Positions 11,382-21,876 of a stretch of DNA of 64,000 bases are shown one piece after another. The DNA comes from Arachnomyces sp. PD_36 (Eukaryota; Ascomycota; Eurotiomycetes; Onygenales; Arachnomycetaceae). Under the pieces are notes generated by a model. It was given only the letters and a program-made list of their open reading frames with translations, did no database searches and was not told where the DNA came from. The stretch is taken from positions 496,001 to 560,000 of the forward strand of contig JANTQE010000017.1 in NCBI GenBank assembly GCA_032988195.1. The letters are read 5' to 3'. The translations under genes were made by a program, and so were the position numbers. The number at the start of each line of letters is the position of its first letter. The first letter of the stretch is position 1.

Positions 11382-12254
11382 ATGGCGCCAACAGAGAGCC
11401 CGGAGTATCCCGTACTCCCTCGGAACCTCCTGATTGTCTCCCTGAAGATGTACTTCACCCCTACCCGTACCCTCGATTACCTACGTGCCCTTCTCGACCC
11501 GAAGAACGAGATCGTCCGCTCTGAGAACCGCTCGAAGATCCTCCTCGCTTTGATCCCGGACTTCCTCACCATCTACCCCTGCGCAGAGATCATAAAACAA
11601 TTTGAAGCTGGCCTGCAGAAGGGCGGGGATGATGCCTCCCTCCCACCGCCATTCCTGCTAGGTGCTCAGGACGCTTTCTGGGATACCCTGGGAGCGTATA
11701 CAGGCGAGGTATCTCCGCTCTCCCTCCGCTCCCTGGGTGCATCCATAGTCGAGCTCGGGCATGCGGAACGCCGCTCCATCTTCGGTGAGACCGATGGCCA
11801 GGTAGCCAAAAAAGCTGCAGCTGCCAGCTCCCAGGGGATGATACCTCTCGTATGTATTGGGGAAGTATCGGAACCCGGAGAGGTTGTTTCCGCTGCTGTA
11901 GGTCTCGCGGTCAGTGAGTGCAAGGTCCAGATTAAGCCTATCTTGGAGGCTATTTCGCCCGATGCTCCCGTGATATTTGCATATGAACCCGTCTGGGCGA
12001 TCGGGAAACCGGTGCCAGCGGGGGTGGATCACGTCGGGAGTGTGGTTGCGGGGATCAGGAAGGTGATTGAAGAGGTCTCGGGCGGGAAGAGGAAGGGAGA
12101 AGTTAGGGTGTTATACGGAGGGAGTGCGGGGCCGGGCCTATGGGGAAAGGGTGGATTAGGAAAGGCTGTTGATGGCATGTTCTTGGGTAGATTTGCTCAT
12201 GAGGTTGAAGGGGTGAGGAAGGTGGTTAGGGAGGTTGAGGAGAGCTCGGCATGA
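11382..12254 (+). CDS. triosephosphate-isomerase-like (TIM family) protein
   Basis: Intronless, 290 aa, longer than the usual ~250-aa TIM. The TIM-barrel catalytic set is present: Lys22 in SLKMYFTPT (canonical context NWKMN), His127 in GHAERRSIFGET (canonical GHSERR) and Glu202 in AYEPVWAIG. The phosphate-binding VLYGGSAGPG loop follows near the C-terminus. Two conserved positions differ from glycolytic TIM: NWK reads SLK and the Ser after the catalytic His is Ala. This suggests a paralogue with another substrate rather than the housekeeping enzyme. In bacterial erythritol catabolism a TIM homologue (EryH/TpiA2) isomerises L-erythrulose-1-P and works with an RpiB homologue (EryI). Here a TIM-like and an RpiB gene are divergent neighbours. 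Loss of introns is consistent with, but does not prove, transfer. Confidence 0.88.
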   Translation: MAPTESPEYPVLPRNLLIVSLKMYFTPTRTLDYLRALLDPKNEIVRSENRSKILLALIPDFLTIYPCAEIIKQFEAGLQKGGDDASLPPPFLLGAQDAFWDTLGAYTGEVSPLSLRSLGASIVELGHAERRSIFGETDGQVAKKAAAASSQGMIPLVCIGEVSEPGEVVSAAVGLAVSECKVQIKPILEAISPDAPVIFAYEPVWAIGKPVPAGVDHVGSVVAGIRKVIEEVSGGKRKGEVRVLYGGSAGPGLWGKGGLGKAVDGMFLGRFAHEVEGVRKVVREVEESSA

Positions 12255-12718
12255 TAGAGAGAATCCGGGTCAAGGGATGTGATATGAGGATTTTCGTCTG
12301 TGGGTCTCTCTCATTAACATGATATATAACGAAGCGTTGAAGCTCGGAAAAGCTGAAATCATAGAGGAATAGAAAAATAACGACTTGATGGTCTCTTGCT
12401 GGAAGTGAGGATGGATGTTTGATGACTGACTAGACCCAATAGGGTAAAGGGAAGTGCTTCATCACGAGAACCTCGCTCTTTGTGCAAATAGTGCTATGCA
12501 CATTACATAAGTTCGGATAGTGCAGACATCGCGGCAGCACCCTCGTATTCATGACCACGTTATTCGCCTTGATCCAGCATCATCGCCTCAAGGCATCAAA
12601 TTTGTTGCCTGATCGAAGGCGATGAGTGATGGAGTTGAGAACCGGATGGCACTTTAAATGGAGGCGTTCTGCTCGACATTAATGATATCAATACCTTCAA
12701 GTTTAACTCCTCGCAACA
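12255..12718. other. intergenic, no supported gene
   Basis: A 464-bp spacer between two plus-strand genes. It should hold the 3' end of the TIM-like gene and the promoter of the oxidoreductase. Nothing further was recognised. Confidence 0.4.
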
Positions 12719-14486
12719 ATGGACAAAGTGAAACGCTTCCTCGGGAAGCCACCTCAACAGGGCAGCTTCAAAGTAAACAGGGTCAATGGACAAACTCTGG
12801 ATAGCGATGCAGACAACAAACCTCTTATGCTCCCTCCGCCACAGCCCAAATTTTCTAAAAACCCGCCTCGGATTCTAGTCATTGGCGCTGGGTCTCGGGG
12901 GACGTCTAATGCGTATGCGACTGTGCATGCTTCGAATGGAGTTGTGGCTGCTGTTGCGGAGCCGGTTGAGTCCAAGAGGAAGCATTTTGGGCGAAGGTTT
13001 ATTTGGGGACCGGATGGTCCGAAGGAAGGGGAGGAGTTTGAGGGTTGGAGGGGCTTTCTGGAGTGGGAGACTAAGAGGCGAGAGAGCCGAAAGGAAGTTG
13101 AGGAGTCTGATGAGTTAGGTGGAAAGGGGATCGATGGAGTGGTTATTTGTACGCTCGACAAGACTCATCTTGAGATTATCGATGGTCTTGCGCCTCTGAA
13201 TCTGCACATTATGTGTGAGAAACCGTTGGCGACGAGTTTAGATGACTGCCTGAAAGTCTATCGCTTACTCCGACCCAAGGGGCGAGAAGAGAGGTCTTCG
13301 ATGCTGGTTGCGATTGGACATATTATGAGGTACTCGCCTTACAATATGCTACTTAGAAAGCTTTTACTGGAGGATGAGGCGGTTGGGGATGTGGTGTCTG
13401 TTGATCATATGGAGTCTGTCGGATGGTGGCATTTTGCCCATAGCTATGTGAGGTATGTATATCTTTCGAACACCCCCATTCTCAGTCTACGACCCAAGCA
13501 GGCTGATGGTCTCCAGAGGAAATTGGCGCAAGGAGTCTGTCACTGCCCCAACTCTCCTCACAAAATCATGCCACGATATCGATTTCCTCATGTGGCTTCT
13601 CTGCTCTCCCCAGAAGGCAGGGCAGGGGAATGCGCACCTCCCATCTACTGTAACCGGCACAGGGTCTCTTGTGCACTTCAAAAGGTCCCGGAAGCCAGCC
13701 AAGGCCCAAGATGCAACCAATTGCCTCTCTTGCCCGATTGAGACCGAATGCCAGTATTCCGCTAAGAAAATATACCATGAGAAGGGCATCCTCCAGAATC
13801 TAGGGGGATGGCCTGTCGATGTTGTGCTCCCAGATATTGAGGATCATTTTGAGAATCTTGGCCTGAAAGGCACTGAGAAGAAACTAATGGAAGTATTGGC
13901 AGAGGACTACGACAAGGCTGTCATACCAGAGAAAGAGATAGAAAATAGGCAGTGGTATGGTCGATGCGTATACGAGTCCGATAACGATGTTTGTGACGAT
14001 CAAACAGTCACAATATCCTGGGAGGAGGAACCTGCTAATTCTGGGGAATCGGCCCAAAGCCCGAGGGGCGCCAAAACGGCGAATTTCCATATGACAGCTT
14101 TCTCAGAACCGATCTGTAAACACCGCACCCATATCTACGGCACGAAGGGAGAGATAGAAGGGAATTCTATCGAATCCACGATTACCGTCCGCAATTTCGC
14201 GACAGGTGAGAAGAAGGTACATAAACCACACCTATCGGGGGGCTCACATAGCGGTGGAAGTTTTGGATTGATGAGGCAATTTGTTCTTGCGATTGACGCG
14301 GTGAAAAGTCACGGGATGGCTGTCGAGGAGGCGCAAAGAGTACATATCGGATGTACAGTTGAAGAGATCATTAGGAACCATGCAATGGTGTTTGCAGCAG
14401 AAGAAGCAAGGGTTGGGAAGAGGGTTGTGCACTGGGGTGAGTGGTGGAAGGAAAGAACTTCTTGGATAGATGAGATTGATTTTTGA
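12719..14486 (+). CDS. Gfo/Idh/MocA-family NAD(P)-dependent oxidoreductase
   Basis: Two exons, 12719-13452 and 13517-14486, joined in frame to 567 aa; the 64-nt intron starts GTATGT and ends CAG. The family reduces or oxidises sugars, inositols and related polyols with NAD(P). The Rossmann start ILVIGAGSRGTSNAYATV is at about residue 57. The cofactor/substrate motif MCEKPLATSLDD follows (EKP contains the family Lys). Further on are IGHIMRYSPYN and, at the start of exon 2, a CHDIDFLMWLL segment. The central region has a Cys cluster, CLSCPIETECQYSA, known from longer eukaryotic Gfo/Idh members. Length is above the ~350-400 aa of bacterial homologues. It follows the TIM-like gene on the same strand and may belong to the same sugar/polyol group, but substrate and linkage are inference. 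Confidence 0.85.
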
Positions 14487-15262
14487 AGCAAATAACCTGG
14501 TCTATGAATCAGACGTCTTCATAAAGACCTTAGAAACAATATTGAACCCGCATGACGGGGGACACATTGATTCGTATGTCTTCTTCGACATCAGGCCAAT
14601 CTTAGTTTTTGGTTAAGATATGGACACGATGTGATCGGGAACATAACCTCTCAGCCAGGCTGTTACTTCGTAGTAGTTTACCTATCTTGTGAGTTATAAG
14701 TTGAACATACGCGATAATAACAATAGAAGCTGGGTGTTGACAAGGGTGAAGCTCATCAAGTGTTCGGGATGTCTTTTATCTTTCTGGGGCGGAACATCTC
14801 ATCTCCGCGCCCATCGGTATTATCTCTATGGGAGATGAAAACCGGGTAAACAATTCCTCCGTCCCGGGACTCCGGCAAAGGCAAATCCCCTCGGCCGATG
14901 CGGGATTGATAAGCGGCGTTAGGAGCGAAGCAAGAAAGCTCCGTTTGTTGAGAAGAACAAGGCTTCGCTTCGAGAAACTTCTCTGGAGAGCCCCTGGGGG
15001 TGAGAGAGCAAAGCAACCGCTCTTTTCTCTGTAGAGAGCCAGATATCATTATTTTTCTTGACTTTGGTGTTCTTTTCCGTTAATAATCACCACTTTTCTT
15101 CCGTTTCTCAGCCTTTAGTTCCTTACCCTTCTTTTGCGTTTTGTGAGATCTTGGGACCGAAAGTTTGTATTTATCCGATATCTCACTTTTCATCCCACTT
15201 TGGTTAGAGGAAGGAAGCTGCTTCGTTTTGAACACCTGCGCAAGCATTGACGCGACGCCGGG
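14487..15262. other. intergenic, no supported gene
   Basis: 776 bp between two plus-strand genes. Short ORFs only. The last 150 bp are presumably the promoter of the U-box gene. Confidence 0.4.
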
Positions 15263-16263
15263 ATGGCGTACTATGACCTAAAAACAAAGGGGAACCAATG
15301 CTACAAGGAAGGGGATTATAGTGGCGCGGAAGAGCTCTATTCACAAGCGTGAGTTATGCGTTCTTGATCCGGACTCCTAAGTCTTTTTGCCATCCGCGTC
15401 GCACAATTACTGATAACTCCGGAACTGAGTGGTAGTATTCTAAAGAACCCCCGCGAGCCGACCCTCTTTGGTAACCGCGCCCTTGTTCGGATCAAGCTTG
15501 AGTCATGGGCAGGTGCCGAACATGACGCGCGCCTTGCCGCTGATTTGCATGGTCTCAAGAATCCGGCTACAATTAAGATGAACTATTACCTTGCACAAGC
15601 ACTGCTTGGTCTGCAGAAGCCTACTGAAGCATATGAGGTTGCGCTCCCTGCCTACCGTCACAGTTTGGAGATTCGGAACCCGAACTCGGAAGTTTTATCT
15701 AAGACTATTTTGCGAGCGAAGCAGGCGATCTGGGCAGCCAAGGAGACGGCAAGGTTACGGGAATTGAATGGGACATTGAAGAGAGTGGAGGAAATGTTGG
15801 AGTCCGAGCTGGAATCCGAATTGCGTCAGTTGGAAGAGAGGCTTCAGGCTGGCGAGATTGGCCAAATTGGTTACGTGGAGGATCAGAAGGAATTTAAGGA
15901 GGAGACGGCGAAGAGGATTCAGGATGTACGGGATGCGTTTGGAACGGCGTTGTCAGGGGATATGAAGGAGAGAGTGAGTTTATATTCGCTTGTTACGACT
16001 TGCTTATACACAATGCTGACAGTGCTTAGCACGTCCCCGATTATCTGATTGATGGTATCTCGTTTGAGGTCATGCATGATCCCGTCGTCACTCCATCCGG
16101 CCACTCTTTCGACCGCACCGGGATCCTCAGGCACGTGGATCAGTCTGGTGTCGACCCTATCACCCGTGTACCCATGACCGCCAACGACCTTCGACCAAAC
16201 TACGCCCTGAAAGCCGCGTGTGACGACTTTCTCGAGAAGAACGGGTGGGCGGTGGATTATTAA
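15263..16263 (+). CDS. CHIP/STUB1-like TPR and U-box E3 ubiquitin ligase
   Basis: Three exons (15263-15348, 15436-15973, 16030-16263) give 285 aa, close to animal CHIP (~300 aa). Family role: the TPR domain holds the C-terminus of Hsp70/Hsp90 and the U-box recruits an E2, so misfolded clients are ubiquitylated in the cytosol. The N-terminal ~120 residues are TPR-like helices (KGNQCYKEGDYSGAEELYSQA, then a TLFGNRALVRIKL segment and an AQALLGLQKPTEAYE segment). A charged helical linker rich in Glu and Leu follows, then the U-box with VPDYLIDGISFEVMHDPVV..SGHSFDR and DPITRVPM. The order TPR-coiled coil-U-box is diagnostic. Both introns carry GTGAGT donors and the frame is continuous across them. 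Confidence 0.88.
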
Positions 16264-16997
16264 GGGGCTTTCCTTATTACGAACAATGAGCTGATGACCA
16301 CGAGCGTATCATTTTCCCTTTTCCTGTTACCATTTCCCAAGTGAGAATACCCACCTTTGCATATCCTTTGGCGTCTGAGCGGTTGGTGGTGAGATTTTCT
16401 TGGCTTCTCTCGATGTATCTTTGTAAAAAGGGCTTACAGAATAAGATGCCACATGTTTCTAGGGTTTGATAGACGATACATCCCATATATCCGAAGCCCC
16501 TTTCTGTCTCCTGAGCCCCCGACGGTTTTTCTTATGTCATCAGGGGATCTCCATAACTTTTACTCGCAGATGACCAAATCCAGCCCCTTAGCCAATCGGA
16601 GTTCCTGAACACCCACCTGGTCACGGGACAACCCCTCGACCCCTCCAACCATGAAATTCAAGTCTTGGCATTTTTATGGTATCAATTCCTCTCCCCATAC
16701 CGAAGAAGCCAAACCTCAACTTCATTTCTGCTCAGAAAACACTGCGCGAAAAGCACAAAGCAACAACTCACAGCCCTTTCTTTTCCATTATAAAACCCTC
16801 TTTCTAGGTATCTTCACTTTCGCTCTCTTATCTTTCCGTCTCTACCCCTCTATCTATCCCTCTGCAATTCCCAAAACGTCACCCCGCATCTGGCTCTTTA
16901 ATTCCCCTTTCAACCTCGCAACTGCTTCAAACCAGCGAACTTTTACTGAGACGAGATATTATTTACCTCAGATAAAGATAATAAATAAATCGACATT
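16264..16997. other. intergenic, promoter of the acyl-CoA-binding protein gene
   Basis: 734 bp. The last ~300 bp before the ACBP start are pyrimidine-rich with TCTTT/CTCT tracts, as is common in fungal promoters of highly expressed genes. No separate gene is supported. Confidence 0.45.
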
Positions 16998-17472
16998 ATG
17001 CCTGCCCCCAGAACGACAGAATTCGATGCCGCGGTTGTCGCGAGCAAGAAGCTTGTGAACAAGCCCTCCGACGACGATTTGTTGGAGGTGAGTTCCCGAC
17101 CTACTTCTCGGATATGAGATACGTATTGCTGGAGGTGGTGACCTGTGGCTAACACTATGCGAAATAGCTCTACGCCCTCTTCAAGCAGGGTACCCAGGAT
17201 CCCGCTTTCGAGGATGCCCCCAAGCCAGGAACGTTTGACTTCAAGGTACGTCGATATAACTCCCCTTCCTACCACTTATCTCATATTGTGGATCGCTAAT
17301 TATATACGCAATGGAATAGGGCAAAGCTAAGTACGCCGCCTGGAAGAAAGTCGCAGACGAGGGAATCTCCTCCGAGGAAGCGCAGAAGCGATACGTCGAT
17401 TTCATCGAGAAGATGAAGGAGAAGTACGGATACGATGAGTCGAAGCAGCCTGAGCAGGTTGGCGGAAACTGA
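16998..17472 (+). CDS. ACB1: acyl-CoA-binding protein (ACBP)
   Basis: Small cytosolic carrier of medium- and long-chain acyl-CoA esters. Three exons (16998-17087, 17168-17245, 17320-17472) give 106 aa; all junctions are phase 0 with GTGAGT/GTACGT donors. Family landmarks in order are an N-terminal helix with FDAAVVASKKL, then LYALFKQGTQ (canonical LYxxYKQAT), the loop with KPGTFDFKGKAKYAAWKK (canonical GK.KWDAWK, with Lys and Trp contacts to CoA) and YVDFIEKMKEKYG (canonical AYI..V..L). The length is slightly above yeast Acb1 (87 aa), the excess being at both ends. Confidence 0.94.
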
Positions 17473-18016
17473 ATGGGATGAAGATAGATGCGATGGGCTG
17501 GGGAAGCTGGGCGACCAGTGATGGGATTACTGGCGATTGATGGTTTTTTTGCTGAAAATTAAACTCTCCCCGGTCAGATAGGTGTTGACTGATGATGGCT
17601 GACTGCTATGCCCAAGTTTACGAACTACTCCGATACTTTTTGCTTTAATTTATATTAACTACTTTTTTTTCCTTTCTTCCTTTGATGGGGGGCGGTGACG
17701 AGGTGTCAAAGTGTCGAACAGAGGATGAATATATACATAGATCATAAGTTGGGATATAATTACTTATGGAAATATCAACAAGTCTAATCGAATACATATA
17801 TTGCATATTACTATTTGGTCTTTTGTTCTACCATCCCATATCTGTTATGTCCCTCGCGAGACTGACTGAACATCGTTCCTTCGAAGGTAAGTGATGTGAG
17901 ATGAACATCCTCTCTACCTTCAAAGAGGGATCAATTGTTCTCCACAGCCAAGGCTTCGAAGGGAAAGCCTACTTAACAATACATAACAACTAAGGGAAGA
18001 AAGATCCGGATTTGAG
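17473..18016. other. convergent intergenic region
   Basis: 3' ends of ACB1 (plus) and TDP1 (minus) face each other over 544 bp. The region is AT-rich with T tracts and several AATATA/TATATA stretches, fitting two opposed polyadenylation regions. No gene was seen. Confidence 0.45.
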
Positions 18017-19967
18017 TCATCCCTCTTCCCATGTTTGACCCATCCAATCCGGCTCTGGATGCGCCGCAGTTGCGCACCATGGCATATCATTTGCCTTGTA
18101 TGGCGTAAGGGGAAGGTCGTATGGCATACGGAATCCAACGGTAGTACGTGATTTGGCATCAGATGTCGACTCTGATCTTGGAGCCCCACTATCAGGAATA
18201 TCGGTCTGAAACGTAGGCACCATCTCAGCTCCGCCTGGTGTATCAGAGTAGAGATCAGGCCAGACAATGACTCCTATTTCCCAACTGCAAATTCGCACTT
18301 CGTTGTTCGAGTTGACAGCCGCACCCCAGGCCTGGGTGGAGAGGTTCGCGGATGTTATCATTGCCCAATCTATCTTTGTCATGTCCGCATCTGCGAATCG
18401 GATATAAGTCTTGATGTGTGGGGCTGCCCGTCGGCGGCCTGCTTGGCGTGGCTTCTGCATGGTTTCGGGTTGCCCAAGACTGCGCTTTTTGATAGGGTTG
18501 GTTGGGCTGTCATCGTCGCCAGCCCAGCGGCAGAGATGAGGCCGTAGATATTGGAGTTGTTTCTGCTGAGCAGCGCTCTGGAGTTTCATATGGATGGATC
18601 CTCCCGATCCGTACCCATTGAGGGATCTCCGAATCTCGTCCGGGGTAGGGAACATTACTGAAAACTTAGGACGGGCGGCCTTTTGCCTGGTTGGATTGGG
18701 TGTAGTCGAGAGTGAATCGAAAAACGTCCCCTTTAGCCACTTATCATACTGACCAAGAGTCGCAACGGAGGATATCTGAGTGCATATTAGTGATGGCTTT
18801 CGGGAGTTTATATAGTTAAGAGTAGAGGAGTGGTATACCTGTACCACAATATGCGGTTCCTGCTTCTCCTTGCTATCTTCTGGCTCAGTTTTTACTGGGA
18901 TGTTCCGTAACGTGTCTTTCAGTGCAGGCCAGCCCCATAGGGTACTGTTGTTGGAGCTTGAAATGCTATCAGCTTTCTGCTGTGTTGGAATACTAGCGAT
19001 CAACATTGCCCTTATTTCGCTGAAGTCATATTTCTTCAGTTGTTCGACAAGTGGTCCCGTCTTCTTGGAGCCATATGCATTGAGGTATGCCATAAGATCT
19101 CTCTTGAATCGAGCTCCTGTGCCAAAGGTAGCTCCTGCATCTGGTTTCCCTTCATCATTCCCATTAGACAAGGCGAGCAAGGGAGACTGCCAAACTGCTT
19201 GACACATATTCGCCCAGTCTCCTGGAATCATATTTGCCGTGTGTATGACAATTCTGCCCAAGTATCAGCATCCATGAAGAGTACATTCGACGCGGGTAGG
19301 TCATACTGAGCAAGGTCATCATGCCGGAGGAGGATCATCATTTTCGAGTGATGTGTTCCAAAAGGCTCCGGCATATAAGCTGTTATAGCTTGGGCATTGG
19401 GATATCGTGCGCAGGCCTCCTATTCGGTTGTCAGATAGGAACGTAAAAGCTGCATGGAACGCGTATCTCTCATTCCTAGGTAAATTTATTGAAGACTGAT
19501 CAGAGTCTATACGAGGTACTCACATCTATCCGTATGCGATTTGGTGCCTCCCTTTTCCATGACCCATGCACTACCTTCAGCTGCACCATATTTCTCACAT
19601 CCTCATCAAACTGACTCATTATAAAATCAACATCATGGAGATAGTTGAACTGCCAGCATTCTTTAATAAGCGGATCGCCCAGTATGTCCTTCAATCTTAC
19701 TGTCCCGACATTGCCGCCAGACGTCGCAGGCAGGTCGCGGATATAAGTAAGTTGAATTGGAGATGGGACGACCTTGACTCCGGTCGATTGTTCATCATCA
19801 GACAGATCCGGCTTAGCCTGGGAGCTTCGGGACCTTGCTGGAGGTGTAATAGACCTATTTAGAGAGGCGAGCGAGTGCCGCGCATCCAGAGGTGACGTTT
19901 CCGAGACTTCTTCGGATAGTTTGAGCCTCTTGGGCGAGCGGATCTCGTCTTCAAATTCTTCCGTCAT
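18017..19967 (-). CDS. TDP1: tyrosyl-DNA phosphodiesterase 1
   Basis: Nuclear repair enzyme of the phospholipase-D superfamily that removes topoisomerase I peptides and other adducts from DNA 3' ends. Four exons (19967-19524, 19419-19307, 19253-18839, 18775-18017) join in frame to 576 aa. The N-terminal ~75 residues are charged and disordered-like with a basic PKRLKL stretch that could be a nuclear signal. The first HKD-type motif is HHSKMM (catalytic His172, Lys174), followed by the conserved IVIHTANMIPGDW. The second is PHIKTYIRF (His444, Lys446), followed by ITSANLSTQAWG. Both half-sites lack the Asp of classical HKD enzymes, as expected for TDP1. The conserved C-terminal PYDLPLTPY..NDMPW is also present. 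Confidence 0.93.
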
Positions 19968-20795
19968 ATTCGAGTAGTTTTATTAAGCCCTTCTCAATAT
20001 TGACGATAGCAGGAATGGTTGATAGGAGTAAGCCTGACTTGACAATGGATGTCCCCGATCTCTAGACCTCCAGGCAACAACCCTCTGAGTTTGAGGTCAC
20101 TCTTCAACTCCACTGGAGCAAACCATAATCGAAACAATCACGAAGCCCAATCCCACGGTGATTTAGGGCTTCGGTAAAGCCGTGCTCACTTTTTCATAAT
20201 CGTATATGTGGTTTCCTGATATCAATGCAGGATCGAACGGTCGCGCGTTTTATATTGGAAAGAGGTCTTCAGTCATGTGACCACCAACCCCTTTATAAAT
20301 TTCTTCCAAACTAAATTTTGTCTTCACGTCAACTACTCCTTCATGCATTGTCGACATCAAGACATTATTGCGTGCCAAAGTATTCCGCTGGACACTGAGG
20401 AATATGATACTATTCCCAGAGAGTTGCGCGAATATACCACCTGATGGGACTTTTCTCTTTGTGCCTTTTGAAGAGCGATGGCTTCTTCTCCTCTTCACGC
20501 AAAGACATCGTCGTATGTTGTTTTCAACATCCGCAAGAAGTTTTCGAATGATCTTTCCCAAATCAAGTCTTCGAATGTCTCTGCTATGAACTCGAACCCC
20601 GACAATCGGGCCCCTGACGTTCGTTCAAAATCATTGTTGCGGTACGAGTACCACCTGGCCCACCGGAAGTGAGGCTATTGTCAGAGATAGGGTATCTTGA
20701 AATATATCTGTTAACTCTTATCCGAGAGTTATCCCGCTATTACATTTCCCCTTGTTTCTGTAATGGATATATTTGTCCCCAAACACGGCCTATTC

Positions 20796-20837
20796 GGCCC
20801 CGAAAAAATTTCGGGCCCAGCGGCCTGCGTCCCGCAG
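20796..20837. repeat. two adjacent short inverted repeats (hairpins)
   Basis: The first has 10-nt arms (20796-20805 and 20809-20818) with a single mismatch and a 3-nt spacer. The second has perfect 5-nt arms (20825-20829 and 20833-20837) with a 3-nt spacer. Function is unknown. Confidence 0.5.
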
Positions 20838-21868
20838 ACCAATGCTTATATGGGGAAGAGGCTAATCTTGTTATTCTGGTTGAATAACTATATAGTTTCT
20901 GGAAATTCTCCTGGCCTCGCCGTGGACGTCTTGGGGAAAGAGCTCAGTTCTTATCTTTTCCACTCTATACTCGAGGACTCCTGGATGGAGGGGTGTGCAG
21001 ATAGCCACGGCGTTAGATTTGTCAACTATCTTTATTGTTCCTTTACTTCTTCAGGTGTGATCGTTTCACCTCTGTTTGAAAGGGTATAAGCAAGTAAGCG
21101 TTGCTTTTGGACCAAATGTAATCAGATTTCACCTAACCGATTATGCCTAGTTTTAGTCCTTACATAGGGAGTTTTCCGACGAGCAGCGATCAATGTTGGG
21201 GATTTTGGAACAAGAGCACAGAATACAAATCATCACGCCAGTTCTACAAGCATTTCTGATGGGCGAACACCGTATATGTCTCTCAATTGAGGCGACCCAT
21301 GGCGGAAACAGGCAACTCATTGTGTTTCTTTCACAGACTCGGGAAAAAGGATACCAACGCTCGATGCCTTGGGCATTGGGGACACTATCAGCTTGCACCC
21401 ACGCAAGTGGCCTGTTTCCTGACTAGAACACCGGCTTTTGTCTTCACTAACTGGTTCTACAGCTTAATAAAAAAATGTCCACACCCTTCTCAGGAAGCGG
21501 TCCTACAAAGCTGGACGCGAAACTTCAATCCACCCAACAGAACCAGTCTCTGGTAGCTACTACTCTGATAGACTTACAGGATGCTCTTACCTACAGGCGG
21601 TAGGGTAGAACCAGAGGCTAGTATGCTCCCTTCACCCCCTAGGGTGGACTCCAATCGAAATTGGTATCCCTTGCTTGTGAGTGAGCATCCTAGGGTTGAC
21701 GTCCTGCTAATGACGGAGATATCCGTTCCAGAGACGTTCCAGAGACATATTCAATGGGATTTACTATTTATTTGAGAGGTACTGAATATCTAGAAATCAG
21801 AAAAGGACGCTCCTCCATCCTCCGAAGTTTATGATCGTCCTCCGCCGTTTCAGAAAGAATGGTATATA

Positions 21869-21876
21869 TCACGTGA
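21869..21876. promoter_or_regulatory. TCACGTGA E-box-type palindrome
   Basis: Exact TCACGTGA within the gene-poor region, about 1.9 kb upstream of the TDP1 start. No nearer supported gene exists, so its relevance is unclear. Confidence 0.25.

Noticed and set aside
11658..12032. Antisense ORFs across the TIM-like gene, and similar antisense ORFs over NOT2, SMC2 and the RpiB-type gene
   Set aside because: These are shadows of strong coding frames on the other strand.
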